Below, in pieces: positions 24,696 through 33,720 of a stretch of 46,503 bases of DNA. Source of the DNA: Arthrobacter nitrophenolicus (lineage in GTDB: Bacteria > Actinomycetota > Actinomycetes > Actinomycetales > Micrococcaceae); NCBI RefSeq assembly GCF_000332815.1, contig NZ_AOFD01000034.1, positions 1-46,503 of the forward strand. The letters are read 5' to 3'. Below the pieces are notes generated by a model. That model saw nothing but the letters and a program-made list of their open reading frames with translations, ran no database searches and was not told the DNA's origin. Within the stretch, counting starts at the first letter, position 1; each line of letters begins with the position of its first letter. A program made the translations under genes and the position numbers.

Positions 24696-25614
24696 TCACC
24701 GCTGCGGCACGGGGATTCCGTTGACGCCCGAGCCGGCCTTCCCGAGGCTCCAGTAGCCCCGGAGTTCCGATGCCCTGGGATCCACACCCGACTCTGTGAG
24801 GCACCGGCGGAGGGATCTGACCGTTGCCGCTTCGGCACCGATCCACGCGTACGGATGCCAGGTCCCGGCGTCGGAGGCAAGTGCCTCCTGCACCGCTGCC
24901 AGGAGGCGGGCACCGCGCTGCACGTCGCCGGTGCCGCGATGGAGCCACGTCACCTGGACACCGCTTTTCGTAGCCAGCGGAAGGACGTCCGCGGCTTCGG
25001 GGACTTCGAGGAACGCGTGGCCGCTGATCTGCGGCGGAAGCGCTTCGAGGATGGAACTGACCGCGGGAACCGCCGTTTCATCCCCTGCCAGCAGGACCCG
25101 GTCCGAGCGGCCGGGTTTCCAGTTGATCCCGGCTTCGGGCAACGGCGTTGCCGCTGTCACCGCGGTGATGTCCGGGCCCACGAACCAGGCCGGGCAGCCT
25201 GGGGTTGCCTCCAGCGCCCAGCCGGATCCCGGCCCCGGCTGGCTCCCGGGTCCCCGGTGGAGGACAAAGTCGACGTCGACTTCCGGGCCCGAGGGGGGGC
25301 CGGCGCAGCGCCCGGACCGTGTAACTGCGGATGAAGCCGCGGCCGGGCTGATACTGTCGCAGCCAGTCCTGGTACCAGCCGGCCTGCAGGACGCCGTTCA
25401 CGCCCGGAAGTCGCAGTGGATGGCCCGGGTTGGGCAGCAGCAGCTTGAGGCGGAGGTCCAGGGTTGGGCCCGGCACACCGAAGTCCAGCAGGGAAGGACC
25501 GGTTAACGTGACGCGGCGGAAGTGCGGGGACAGGTCCCGCACTTCCGCCACCACTGCTTCGAACACCCGCACGGGGTGCCCGGAAACCGGTTCTGAAGCA
25601 GCCATCAGGGGCAT
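24696..25614 (-). CDS. siderophore-interacting protein, ferric-siderophore reductase (frameshifted)
   Basis: About 305 residues after repair. The N-terminal FAD barrel has VVAEVRDLSPHFRRVTLTGPSL and the flavin motif RSYTVRALR (R-x-Y-T). The C-terminal NAD(P)H half has GPDITAVTAATPLPEAG, DRVLLAGDETAVPAVSSILEALP, WIGAEAATVRSLRR and RGYWSLGKAG. The frames join in a seven-G run at 25293-25299; six G restore the protein. It releases iron from imported siderophore in the cytoplasm. Its ATG shares a base with the binding-protein stop (TAATG), so the two are co-translated. Confidence 0.85.
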
Positions 25615-26623
25615 TACGGCAGCTGCGGATCAACGCCGTAGTGGTTGGCCAGCTCGGTGATCACGGCGTGGGCACCCTGGATGCTGACCGATGCCAGGAA
25701 CGTGGCGTCATCAACGTTCTTGACCTCGCCCTGGAGCCGCTGCCACAGCGGGTTGGACTGGAAGGCCTCCTGCTGGGCGCGGGCCTTGTCACCCTCGGCG
25801 CCGGCGGGGGTGAAGGCGCTGACCATCACCAGGCCGGCGTCGCCCTGCAGGATCTGCTCGGCAGAGAGCGGGACGAAGATCTCCTTGTCGCTGTCCGGCT
25901 GGTCCTTGGGCCGCGGGATGTTCATGTCCGCCATGATCTCGCCAATGAAGGAGTTCGAGGAATACAGGCGGGCGGTGTCACCGCCGGTGAAGCGGATCAG
26001 CGAGTAGGTGGCGTCCGGCTTCTTTGCCAGGATCTCGGCGCCGACCTTTGCCGCACGGTCCTCGTATGCCTTGACCAGTTCCTCAGCCTTGGCTTTCTTG
26101 CCCAACGCCTCGCCGAGGAAAACAACATTCTCCTTCCAGGTGGGACCGGTGCTCACGGAAAAGATGGTGGGCGCGATCTTGGACAGCTGCGAGTACAACG
26201 CCTCGTGTCGGACCTTTGCGGACACGATCAGGTCCGGCTGCAGTTCCAGGATCTTTTCCAGGTTGGGCTCGGCCAGGGTTCCAACGTTCACCGCATCCTT
26301 GGTGGCATCGGCAACGTCGCGAGGTACGGGGCGAAGGGGGCCTTGGGGTCCTGCCGGTACTGCACGTAGCCCACCAGGTCAGCCTCGAGCAGGAGCGCCG
26401 CGTCGATGTAGCTGGGATCCAGCGCAACCACGCGCTTGGGGACCTCTTCGATGGTGGTGGAGCCCATGGTGTGTTCCATGGTCAGCGGGAATCCGGCGGC
26501 TTCGGCAGCGGCGGTGGTGGCGGTGCTGCTGGTGGTGGCGGCCGGGGAGCCGCAGGCCGCGGTGGCCAGAAGGACCAGGCCGGCGGCGGCAGCAGTGAGC
26601 TGCCTGGAGATGCGAGTTTTCAC
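25614..26623 (-). CDS. iron-siderophore ABC transporter substrate-binding lipoprotein (frameshifted)
   Basis: About 336 residues after repair. Signal peptide with lipobox ATAAC (Cys near residue 25), then a Thr/Ala linker. The FepB/FhuD-type periplasmic fold shows in VPKRVVALDPSYIDAALLLEADLVGYV, NLEKILELQPDLIVSAK and AEQILQGDAGLVMVSAF. One base is missing near 26318 (GCGAC for GCGGAC on the coding strand), which restores LADVADATKDAVNVGTL. It captures ferric siderophore at the cell surface for the permeases on the plus strand. The iron box 26661-26679 lies 38 bases upstream of the ATG. Confidence 0.88.
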
Positions 26624-26660
26624 GGGGATGCCTTCATAAACGGAACGGGTCTGCGACGCA

Positions 26661-26679
26661 TTAGGTAAGGCTTACCTGC
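26661..26679. promoter_or_regulatory. DtxR/IdeR-type iron box (siderophore uptake)
   Basis: TTAGGTAAGGCTTACCTGC matches the 19-bp DtxR/IdeR consensus at most positions and has a perfect 7-1-7 dyad (AGGTAAG-G-CTTACCT). It lies in the divergent region between the binding protein and the permease genes, so one iron-loaded repressor can switch off both transcripts. Confidence 0.85.
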
Positions 26680-26747
26680 GTCTGCCGTAGACTGTAGCAG
26701 GATTTGGAGAATAGCTCACAAACCCGTGACGTAATAGAAAGTCCCAT

Positions 26748-27824
26748 GTGAAAACGCTGAACCTTGAGGCGGGCCCCACGGACGAGCGGGCGCCGGCAGG
26801 ACCCGCTGCGCCCGCTCCCCCGCGCCGGAAGGCTCCCCGGAACCGGACAGCCTGGTTCCTGGCCTCGGTACTGGCACTGCTCCTGGCCAGCGCGCTCAGC
26901 ATCTGCATCGGCGGGCAGCCCTCCTCGCTGCAGGAAGCCTGGCATGCCCTGTTTACCCCCACCGGCAACGTCATGGACGTGACCATCCGCGAGCTGCGCT
27001 GGCCCCGCACCGTGCTCGGGATCTGCGCCGGTATCTGCCTCGGCCTGGCGGGAACCCTGGTCCAGGGCCACACCCGGAATCCCGTGGCGGACCCCGGCCT
27101 GCTGGGGATCAACCAGGGTGCCGCGCTGGCCATCGTGGCTGCCATCGCCATTGCCGGCGACCTTCCCGCCCTGGCCCAGGCACTGCTGGCCTTCGCCGGC
27201 GCCCTCGTGGCCAGCGTCCTGGTGTTCATGATCGGCTCGGCGGCCCGCTACGGTGCCACCCCCGTGACGCTGGTGCTTGCCGGTGCCGCCGTCACCGCAC
27301 TGTGCTCCGGGCTGGTGGCCGGCATCGTCCTGCTCAACGACCAGGCCCTGGACACCCTGCGTTTCTGGCAGGTGGGTTCCCTGGCCGGCAGGACCGGCGT
27401 CCTTCAACTGGTGTGGCCGTTCATCGCGGCCGGGGTGGTGCTTGCCCTGCTCAACATCCGCGCCCTGAACGCCCTGGCGCTGGGCGCGGACACCGCCGTT
27501 TCGCTCGGCATCTCGGTCCTCCGGGCACGCGCCGTGGGCATTGGGGCCGTCACCCTCCTTGCCGGCACTGCCGTGACCCTGGCAGGTCCCATCGCCTTCG
27601 CCGGCCTCTTGGTTCCCCACATCACCCGCGCCATCACCGGCCCGGACTACCGCTGGCTGGTGCCCGTTTCACCCTTCACCGGCGCCACGGTGGTGCTCCT
27701 CGCGGACACGGCGGGACGCCTGATCGCCAGGCCCGGCGAACTCTCCGTTGCCGTGGTCCTTGCCGTGGTGGGCGCACCCTTCTTTATCTACCTGGCCCGG
27801 CGAAAAAGGCTGCAGACGCTATGA
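26748..27824 (+). CDS. iron-siderophore ABC transporter permease 1 (FecCD family)
   Basis: 358 residues from GTG 26748, with a Pro/Ala/Arg-rich cytoplasmic start of about 35 residues. It then has the FecCD arrangement: RWPRTVLGICAGICLGLAGTLVQGHTRNPVADPGLLGINQGA (about 84-125), later VTLLAGTAVTLAGPIAFAGLLVPHITRAI (the ATPase-coupling EAA-like loop) and the end PFFIYLARRKR. About nine or ten membrane helices are expected. It forms the channel with permease 2, whose ATG overlaps its stop by four bases (ATGA). Confidence 0.9.
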   Translation: MKTLNLEAGPTDERAPAGPAAPAPPRRKAPRNRTAWFLASVLALLLASALSICIGGQPSSLQEAWHALFTPTGNVMDVTIRELRWPRTVLGICAGICLGLAGTLVQGHTRNPVADPGLLGINQGAALAIVAAIAIAGDLPALAQALLAFAGALVASVLVFMIGSAARYGATPVTLVLAGAAVTALCSGLVAGIVLLNDQALDTLRFWQVGSLAGRTGVLQLVWPFIAAGVVLALLNIRALNALALGADTAVSLGISVLRARAVGIGAVTLLAGTAVTLAGPIAFAGLLVPHITRAITGPDYRWLVPVSPFTGATVVLLADTAGRLIARPGELSVAVVLAVVGAPFFIYLARRKRLQTL

Positions 27825-28923
27825 CCGTCCTCCAGAAGGCGCAGCAGGGGAAACTTCCCAGGGCATCACGCGTATCAGGGCCCTGCGCGCAGGCCCTGTT
27901 TCCATCCGTTTCAACGTCCACGTACTGGTGGTGTCGGTCCTGCTGGTCCTGGCAACGGTGGCCGCCATGGCGCTGCACGTTGCCTTCGGCGGCACACCGA
28001 TGGCCTACCCGGACGTCCTCCGCGCGCTGCTGGGGGACGACTCCAATACCCGCATCCACCTGGCAGTAACGGAGTTCCGCGCACCGCGGATGGTGGCCGC
28101 CGTCGTAGTGGGAGCGTGCCTGGCAGCCGCCGGCGCCATCACCCAGACGGTGGCGCGGAACCCCTTGGCAAGTCCGGACCTGCTGGGAGTGACGGCGGGC
28201 GCCTCGCTGGGTGCCGTGACGGTGCTGGTCATCGCGGGCGGGGGCCACGCGGGCCTGAGCGGGCTGGCCGCGACGGTGGGAATGCCCGCCGCCGCGTTCA
28301 CCGCCGGCATCGCCAGCGGATTGGCCGTCTATCTGCTCTCCTACCGGCGGGGGCTGGACAGCTACCGCCTGGTCCTGGCAGGCCTGGGCATCTCCGGCCT
28401 GGCAGCCAGCCTCACCACGTGGATCCTCACCCTGGGCGATGTGACAAGTGCCGCCCAGGCGCTGACGTGGATGATGGGCTCGCTCAACGGAAAGGACTGG
28501 GAAACCGTCCGGCCCATGGCGATCAGTGCTGCGGTGCTGCTCCTGGCTGCGATGTCCAGCGGCAGGTGGCTGCTGCTCACCAGCCTGGGTGAGGACACCG
28601 CCGTCGGCCTCGGTGTCCGGATCGGCGTGGTCCGCCTGGTTGTCCTGGCCCTCGCCGTCCTGCTCGCGTCGGTGGCGACCGTGACTGCGGGACCCGTGGC
28701 GTTTGTCGCCCTGGCCAGTCCCCGGATTGCCCGGGCGCTGACGTCCACGGTGATTCCCTCGGTGGGCGTGTCCGCCCTGGTGGGCGCCATCTTCGTGCTG
28801 CTGGCGGACACCCTGTCCGCCAATGCCCTCGCCGCCCCGCTGCCGGTGGGCGTTGCCACCGCCGTGGTGGGCGCACCGTTCCTGATACACCTGATCCTCA
28901 AGTACCAGCGGAGGCTGAGTTGA
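27821..28923 (+). CDS. iron-siderophore ABC transporter permease 2 (FecCD family), probable 5' frameshift
   Basis: About 367 residues if the start is ATG 27821, overlapping the previous stop. That frame does not match the body of the gene, which reads from about 27870 in another frame: GPVSIRFNVHVLVVSVLLVLATV, FRAPRMVAAVVVGACLAAAGAITQTVARNPLASPDLLGVTAGA, TAGPVAFVALASPRIAR and LPVGVATAVVGAPFLIHLILKYQRRL. One missing base between 27824 and 27880 would join them; otherwise translation must start inside the overlap with permease 1. The body is clearly the second FecCD permease. The ATPase gene follows at once. Confidence 0.85.
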
Positions 28924-28925
28924 AC

Positions 28926-29741
28926 ATGTCCACCCCGCAACAGGGCCTCCGCGCCCGGGACCTCAGCCTTGGCTACGAGGGCGCCGACATCATCAGCGGC
29001 CTCACCCTGGACGTCCCCGACGCCCGGGTCACCTCCATCATCGGCCCCAACGGCTGCGGCAAGTCCACGCTGCTGAGGGGGCTCGGCAGGCTGCTGAATC
29101 CCCGGTCCGGCGACGTGCTGCTGGACGGCATCCCGCTCCGGGAACACTCCACCCGGCACATCGCCACCCGCATCAGCGTGCTGCCGCAGGCCCCCACCGC
29201 GCCGTCCGGCCTGACGGTGGCGGACCTCGTTTCGCGGGGCAGGCACCCGCGGCAGAAGTGGTACCAGCAGTTTTCCGCCTCCGACGAACGGGTGGTGGAG
29301 GCTGCCCTGGAGGCAACAGACATTCTGGAACTGGCGGATTCGCCGCTGGAGGACCTCTCGGGCGGGCAGCGGCAGCGGGCCTGGATTTCGATGACGCTGG
29401 CGCAGGAAACGGGGATCCTGCTCCTGGACGAGCCCACCACCTACCTGGACCTCGCCCACCAGGTGGACGTGCTGGAACTCGTCCGCCGGCTGTACCGTGA
29501 GCACCACCGGACCGTGGTGATGGTGCTCCACGACATCTCGCTGGCCGCGCGCTACTCGGACCACATCATCGCCATGAAGGACGGGGCCATCGTGGCGCAG
29601 GGCACCCCGTCCGAGGTCATCACCCCCGAGTGCCTGCTGGAGGTGTTCGGCCTGGACGCCCACGTGGTGGCGGAACCCACCGAGGGCCGTCCGCACGTCA
29701 TACCGCTGGGGACCGTGGGGGCGGCACCCGTCCATACGTGA
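28926..29741 (+). CDS. iron-siderophore ABC transporter ATP-binding protein (FecE/FepC type)
   Basis: 271 residues from ATG 28926, chosen because GGAGG (28911-28915) is 10 bases upstream; a TTG at 28920 is too close to it. Walker A is GPNGCGKST, the signature motif LSGGQRQRAW, Walker B ILLLDEPTTYLDL, and the H-loop His lies in VLHDISLAARYSD. It powers import through the two permeases. It completes the uptake operon that begins at 26748. No gene for siderophore synthesis is attached. Confidence 0.92.
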   Translation: MSTPQQGLRARDLSLGYEGADIISGLTLDVPDARVTSIIGPNGCGKSTLLRGLGRLLNPRSGDVLLDGIPLREHSTRHIATRISVLPQAPTAPSGLTVADLVSRGRHPRQKWYQQFSASDERVVEAALEATDILELADSPLEDLSGGQRQRAWISMTLAQETGILLLDEPTTYLDLAHQVDVLELVRRLYREHHRTVVMVLHDISLAARYSDHIIAMKDGAIVAQGTPSEVITPECLLEVFGLDAHVVAEPTEGRPHVIPLGTVGAAPVHT

Positions 29742-29959
29742 TGAGATTCACTTGCAATAATCGGCGATTTGGTTGAGAGCACCCTTTCGGTTTCGGCACC
29801 ATGGAAGGGCAGGGCAGGATTCATTTTCCGGCCCTTAACCCATCCTGGTGACGCAATGAGGCGCGCCGGCATGCCCAGCGGGCGGCCGACCGCCCCATGA
29901 CGCGAGCAGGCCGATTTTCCGGCTTTACCGGCCGGACCAATGCAAGGAAGTACTGAACA
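29742..29959 (+). other. leader of the first tandem small gene
   Basis: This 218-base stretch has no recognised gene. It contains a hairpin CAGGAT / ATCCTG (near 29815-29847), a run of GC-rich inverted repeats and three very short frames with ATG. The last, of seven codons, ends in a stop that overlaps the start of the small gene. AAGGAAG is the likely ribosome site. A structured regulatory leader is possible, but I cannot assign a class. Confidence 0.3.
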
Positions 29960-30139
29960 ATGACGTTTGAAACTGCCGAATCCGTGACCCTCAAAATCTG
30001 GGACCGCTCCGCCGTGCACACGACCCTGGACACGTTGGTGGAAGACCTCTCCGTGCGCCACAACACCGACAAGAGCCGGATCGCCGTGACCTGCAGCGGC
30101 CCCAACACTTTCACCCTCAGCCTTAACCCCGCACTCTAG
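29960..30139 (+). CDS. small protein A of a tandem paralogous pair, unknown family
   Basis: 59 residues. It begins MTFETAESVTLKIWD, has a middle helix with TTLDTLVEDLSVRHN and ends with RIAVTCSGPNTFTLSL. The likely pattern is strand-helix-strand-strand. It is about 60 percent identical by eye to the next small protein, and conservation over the whole length at the protein level with diverged leaders argues for real coding. There are no membrane or signal features. It lies 218 bases after the siderophore ATPase and is followed by a GC-rich hairpin, so it is probably a separate transcript. Function unknown. Confidence 0.75.
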   Translation: MTFETAESVTLKIWDRSAVHTTLDTLVEDLSVRHNTDKSRIAVTCSGPNTFTLSLNPAL

Positions 30140-30140
30140 G

Positions 30141-30158
30141 CCGGGGGCTTCCCCCCGG
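30141..30158 (+). terminator. GC-rich hairpin after small protein A
   Basis: CCGGGGG (30141-30147) pairs with CCCCCGG (30152-30158) around a 4-nt loop, starting 1 base after the stop. No T-run follows, so termination may be partial. Confidence 0.45.
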
Positions 30159-30315
30159 TGTGCTTGCTCACTTAATCCCGGTTCCGGTTGCCATTCATCC
30201 GGGAGCCATGCAGACTAAAACCTGGGAATGCGCTTTCCCATCTGCTTGTCCTCACCGACGAGGACACGGCCGGACACGACCAGGCCGCCAGACCGCAAGA
30301 AATGGAAGTTGAATA

Positions 30316-30513
30316 ATGACGTTCGATGCCACTGATTCCGTAACCCTGAAGATCTGGGACAAAGCCACCCTCCACCACACCCTGGACTCCGCGATCAGCG
30401 ATCTTTCGGAACGGCACAACACCACCACGTGCCGCGTTGCGGTGACCTGCAGCGGACCCAACACCTTCACGCTGAGCGTTCGCGGCGAGGACAAGGCCCT
30501 GGTGGGCGCCTAA
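30316..30513 (+). CDS. small protein B of a tandem paralogous pair, unknown family
   Basis: 65 residues, starting MTFDATDSVTLKIWDKATLHHTLDSAISDLSERHN and ending with RVAVTCSGPNTFTLSV plus a short charged tail. The shared blocks with protein A are SVTLKIWD, the H-x-TLD helix, L-S-x-RHNT and VTCSGPNTFTLS. The 176-base leader between the two genes holds a 34-codon frame and a five-codon frame (MEVE-stop) whose stop overlaps the ATG in TAATG, so translational coupling is possible. A 20-bp perfect terminator follows. I know no domain for it. Confidence 0.8.
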   Translation: MTFDATDSVTLKIWDKATLHHTLDSAISDLSERHNTTTCRVAVTCSGPNTFTLSVRGEDKALVGA

Positions 30514-30527
30514 GCGGCGACCCTCCT

Positions 30528-30581
30528 CTAAAGCAAAGCGTACGACGCCGGCACCGCCCGCCGTCGTACGCTTTGCTTTAG
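30528..30581. terminator. bidirectional terminator with a perfect 20-bp stem
   Basis: A 20-bp arm (30528-30547) pairs perfectly with 30562-30581 around a 14-nt loop. The outer part is AT-rich (CTAAAGC / GCTTTAG), the inner part GTACGACG / CGTCGTAC. It closes the tandem small-gene region. Confidence 0.8.
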
Positions 30582-30641
30582 TCCCGGGCAGATGGCCGGG
30601 AGGCCATGGTGCGCACCCGGAGGCCCCTGCATACTGGACGG

Positions 30642-31586
30642 GTGACGGTTCGCAAATGGCAGGGCCATGGGGAGCAGCGTGGACCGCGGGATGTCTGGTC
30701 CGACTGGACGGCCGCGGACGACGCCGGCGAAACGGACAGGGCAAGGGCGCTGGCTGGCGAGATGCTGCGCCTCGCCCCGGATTCCTTCTACGCCTGGTTC
30801 CATGCCGGGCTGCTGTCGAAGGCGCTCGGCAAGTGGGCTGAAAGCCTGGAACGCAACGCCCGGGCGGTTGAGCTCTTCACGCCTGTGGAGGCGGCGGACT
30901 TCGACGGCGTCAACCCCGCTGCCTGGAACCTGGGAATCGCCTCCACGGCCCTGGGCGACTGGGCAACGGCCCGCCGGGCGTGGGCTGCCTACGGCATTGG
31001 CGGCCTGGGAACCGGCTACGATCCCATCGACTCCAATTTTGGCCTGGCGCCGGTCCGGCTGAATCCGGACCAGCCAAGCCTTCCCCACCAGGTGCTGCCC
31101 TCCGCCGGCGCCACCGAAGTGGTCTGGTGCTGGCGCAGGAGCCCCGCCCACGCGGTCATCGCCAGTGTGCCGCTGCCCGAATCCGGGCACCGGTTCCGGG
31201 ACGTGGTCCTGCACGACGGCGAACCGAAAGGGTTCCGCCAGCTGGACGGGCAGGACGTGGCAGTATTCGACCAGCTCCTGCGGCTGGAGGACTCAGGGCT
31301 GCCCACATGGCAGGCCCAGGTGACCGGGGCAACGCCGGACGACCTCCAGGAACTGTCCGACCTTCTGGAGCGGCATGGCATGGGCGCGGACGACTGGTCC
31401 GGGATGCGCCTGCTGTGTTCGGAATGCTCGCACGGAACCCCCGACGACGGGCACCACCACGTGCCGGCATCGTCCGATGCCACGCAGCTGGGGCTGGCCG
31501 GCGCCGAGTCCCAGCTACGCCCTGTACTCGACACGTGGCTGGAGGCCCGGCCCGCCGCGGACCTGGAGTTGACGCTGCTGTGGTGA
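30642..31586 (+). CDS. TPR-like protein of unknown function
   Basis: 314 residues from GTG 30642, where CATACT (30630-30635) is exactly 6 bases upstream and there is no ribosome site, so the mRNA is probably leaderless. The first 110 residues show tetratricopeptide-like helix pairs (DRARALAGEMLRLAPDSFYAWFHAGLLSKALGKWAESLERNARAVEL, then WNLGIASTALGDWATARRAWAAYG). The C-terminal 200 residues contain VVWCWRRSPAHAVIASVPLPESGHRFRDVVLHDG and LLCSECSHG, and match a widespread actinobacterial protein with no assigned role. The Cys-x-x-Cys could bind metal. Confidence 0.75.
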   Translation: MTVRKWQGHGEQRGPRDVWSDWTAADDAGETDRARALAGEMLRLAPDSFYAWFHAGLLSKALGKWAESLERNARAVELFTPVEAADFDGVNPAAWNLGIASTALGDWATARRAWAAYGIGGLGTGYDPIDSNFGLAPVRLNPDQPSLPHQVLPSAGATEVVWCWRRSPAHAVIASVPLPESGHRFRDVVLHDGEPKGFRQLDGQDVAVFDQLLRLEDSGLPTWQAQVTGATPDDLQELSDLLERHGMGADDWSGMRLLCSECSHGTPDDGHHHVPASSDATQLGLAGAESQLRPVLDTWLEARPAADLELTLLW

Positions 31587-31666
31587 TCCGGCACCTCGTC
31601 CGGCGTCCGGCCGGCAAGTAGACTTTTGAGCATCCACCGGAAGCGCCACTGAAGCATAGGGACGTG

Positions 31667-32511
31667 ATGAGGCAGCAATCACAGGCGCAAGCCGATCTCC
31701 AGAGCGCGGAAGCAGGGAAGCCCGCCCGGACCACACTGGCGGTGGTTCCCGCAGCCCTCGTCTCGGCGTCGGGCTTCCTGCTGTTCGCACGGGAGGACCG
31801 GATCTTCGGCTTCACCCTCCTGGCCGCGGCACTGGTCCTGGCCGGCATCATCAGCCGCCGGCTCCTGATCGACCTTGCGCTGATCGCGGTGGGGCTGACC
31901 GCCATGAGCCTGGTCCCCATCACCACGGACATCAGCACCGGACATATGGCGGTGATGGGAACCGCGATGATCCTGGCGGTGGGCATCCCCTACGCCGTGT
32001 CCCGGTTCGTCACCAAGGACCATGCCATCCGTTTCCCCGTCCGGACCGGGCAGCCGTGGACCCGCGCGGAGAAGTGGTACCTGCCCGCCGTCCTGTTGAT
32101 CGGGTACGCCCTGATGCCGGTGTACATGATCCGCACCGGCGTCTACAACAACTGGCCGGCGGTCAGCGACGCGGACGGCATCGCCCGGCTGTTCCTGGGC
32201 ACCAATGTGCTGGGGATCTGGGATGAACTGTTCTTCATCTGCACCGCCTTCACCCTGCTGCGCCGGCACCTCCCCGACTGGCAGGCCAACCTGCTCCAGG
32301 CCGTCCTCTTCACATCCTTCCTCTGGGAACTCGGGTTCCACGCCTGGGCGCCGTTCTTCATCTTCCGTTTGCCCTGCTGCAGGCCCGGCTCTTCACGGTC
32401 ACCAAGTCCCTCTCCTACATCGTCAGCGTGCACCTGCTGTTCGACTTCGTGCTGTTCCTGGTGCTGATCCATGCCCACAACCGGGAATGGATCGACATCT
32501 TCCTCTACTGA
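31667..32511 (+). CDS. CPBP/ABI-type membrane protein (frameshifted)
   Basis: About 281 residues after repair. Eight or so hydrophobic segments. The intramembrane-protease motifs of the CPBP family appear late: WDELFFICTAFTLLRR (first motif, usually E-E-x-x-x-R, here D-E), FLWELGFHAW and, in the second frame, VSVHLLFDFVLFLVL. One C is missing near 32365 (TTCCG for TTCCCG), which restores FIFPFALLQARLFTVTKSL. The family includes CAAX-processing and bacteriocin-immunity proteases; the substrate here is unknown. ATG 31667 follows AGGGA; a GTG one codon upstream is also possible. Confidence 0.75.
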
Positions 32512-32568
32512 TTCCGGCCAGTTCCGCAGCTGACCCGGCGGCCAGCCAGCCTGATACGGAAGGACTCC

Positions 32569-33597
32569 ATGAGCCACCAGCACAACTCCCGCTTCGATCT
32601 TGCTTCCCTGCCGGTTCCCGTCATCCAGGCACCCATGGCCGGCGGACCGTCCACGCCGCGGCTGGCTGCTGCTGTGAGCGAGGCGGGCGGACTGGGTTTC
32701 CTGGCCGCCGGCTACAAGACGGCGCATGCCATGCGGGCGGAGATCGAAACCGCCCGCGGCCTCACGGGCAGGCCGTTCGGCGTCAACCTTTTCGTTCCGC
32801 AGGCCCCCTTCAGCACCCCCGATGCGCTCCGCGCCTACGCCGATGCCCTGGCGCCGGACGCTGAGCGCTTCGGCGTCCGGCTGGGCGATCCCCGGCACGA
32901 CGATGACGACTGGGACAACAAGGTGCACGTCCTGCTGGAGTTGGCGCCCGCCGTCGTCTCCTTCACCTTCGACCTGCCGGAAAACACAGTCATCGGCGCG
33001 CTGCAGGAGCGGGGAAGCGCCGTGGTCGCCACCGTCACTTCGCGCGCCGAGGCCCTGCAGGCGCTCGACGCCGGCGTGGACGCGCTCTGCGTGCAGGGAC
33101 CGGAAGCCGGCGGCCACCGCGGCACCTTCGATCCCGCCGCCGACGAGACGCAGCCCCTGCACACCCTGCTGGCCGGGCTTGCCGACCTTCCTGTCCCGCT
33201 GATCGCCGCTGGAGGAATCGCCACCGCAGCGGACGTCCGGGCGGCCCTGGCCCTGGGCGCAATCGCAGTCCAGGCGGGCACGGCGTTCCTGCGCGCAGAC
33301 GAGGCCGGAACCAAGGCCGCGCACCGGGCAGCATTGTCGTCCGGAAGCTTCACCGCCACCGCCGTCACCCGGTCCTTTTCCGGCAGGAACGCCCGCGGCC
33401 TCACCAACGAATTCATGCGCCTGCACGACGCCGAGGCGCCCTACGGCTACCCGGAGATCCACCACATGACCACTCCCCTGCGCGCAGCGGCCGCGGCAGC
33501 CGGTGATCCGAACTGGCTCAACCTCTGGGCGGGCACCGGGTTCCGGCATGCGGTGGACGGACCCGCCGCCGCGATCCTGGCAGCGCTCACGCCGTAG
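32569..33597 (+). CDS. nitronate monooxygenase (NMO/2-nitropropane dioxygenase family)
   Basis: 342 residues, FMN-dependent TIM barrel. Family marks are VPVIQAPMAGGPSTPRLAAAVSEAGGLGFLAAGY (about 17-50), GVDALCVQGPEAGGHRG with the catalytic His (near residue 184), PLIAAGGIATAADVRAALALGAIAVQAGTAFL and the late NEFM segment. It oxidises alkyl nitronates such as propionate 3-nitronate. AAGGA lies upstream of the ATG. The next gene is under an iron box, so it is probably the end of its own transcript. Confidence 0.92.
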   Translation: MSHQHNSRFDLASLPVPVIQAPMAGGPSTPRLAAAVSEAGGLGFLAAGYKTAHAMRAEIETARGLTGRPFGVNLFVPQAPFSTPDALRAYADALAPDAERFGVRLGDPRHDDDDWDNKVHVLLELAPAVVSFTFDLPENTVIGALQERGSAVVATVTSRAEALQALDAGVDALCVQGPEAGGHRGTFDPAADETQPLHTLLAGLADLPVPLIAAGGIATAADVRAALALGAIAVQAGTAFLRADEAGTKAAHRAALSSGSFTATAVTRSFSGRNARGLTNEFMRLHDAEAPYGYPEIHHMTTPLRAAAAAAGDPNWLNLWAGTGFRHAVDGPAAAILAALTP

Positions 33598-33660
33598 GCT
33601 GCAGGGCGGTTTGTTGCGCCACGGGTTTTGGGAATGGCCCGCCTCTCCCCGTACCCTTAC

Positions 33661-33679
33661 TTAGGCTTGGCTTACCTAA
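33661..33679. promoter_or_regulatory. DtxR/IdeR-type iron box (acylase-acyltransferase operon)
   Basis: TTAGGCTTGGCTTACCTAA fits the 19-bp DtxR/IdeR consensus at about 16 positions, with outer dyad CTTAGG / CCTAAG (33660-33665 and 33675-33680). It lies 41 bases before ATG 33721 and AAAGGG follows it. The core also supplies a TAGGCT candidate -10 box, so binding would block the promoter. Confidence 0.8.
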
Positions 33680-33720
33680 GAAAGGGACCCGACCCGTGCC
33701 CACCCCCACAACTCCGCCCC

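Noticed and set aside
29810..29900. c-di-GMP (GEMM-like) riboswitch, suggested by GACGCAA beside a hairpin
   Set aside because: The paired stems and the receptor elements around GACGCAA do not match, and the second small gene lacks the motif in its leader.
30192..30315. 34-codon frame in the leader of small protein B as a gene
   Set aside because: No counterpart in the leader of protein A and arginine-rich shadow-like composition; kept only as a possible leader peptide.
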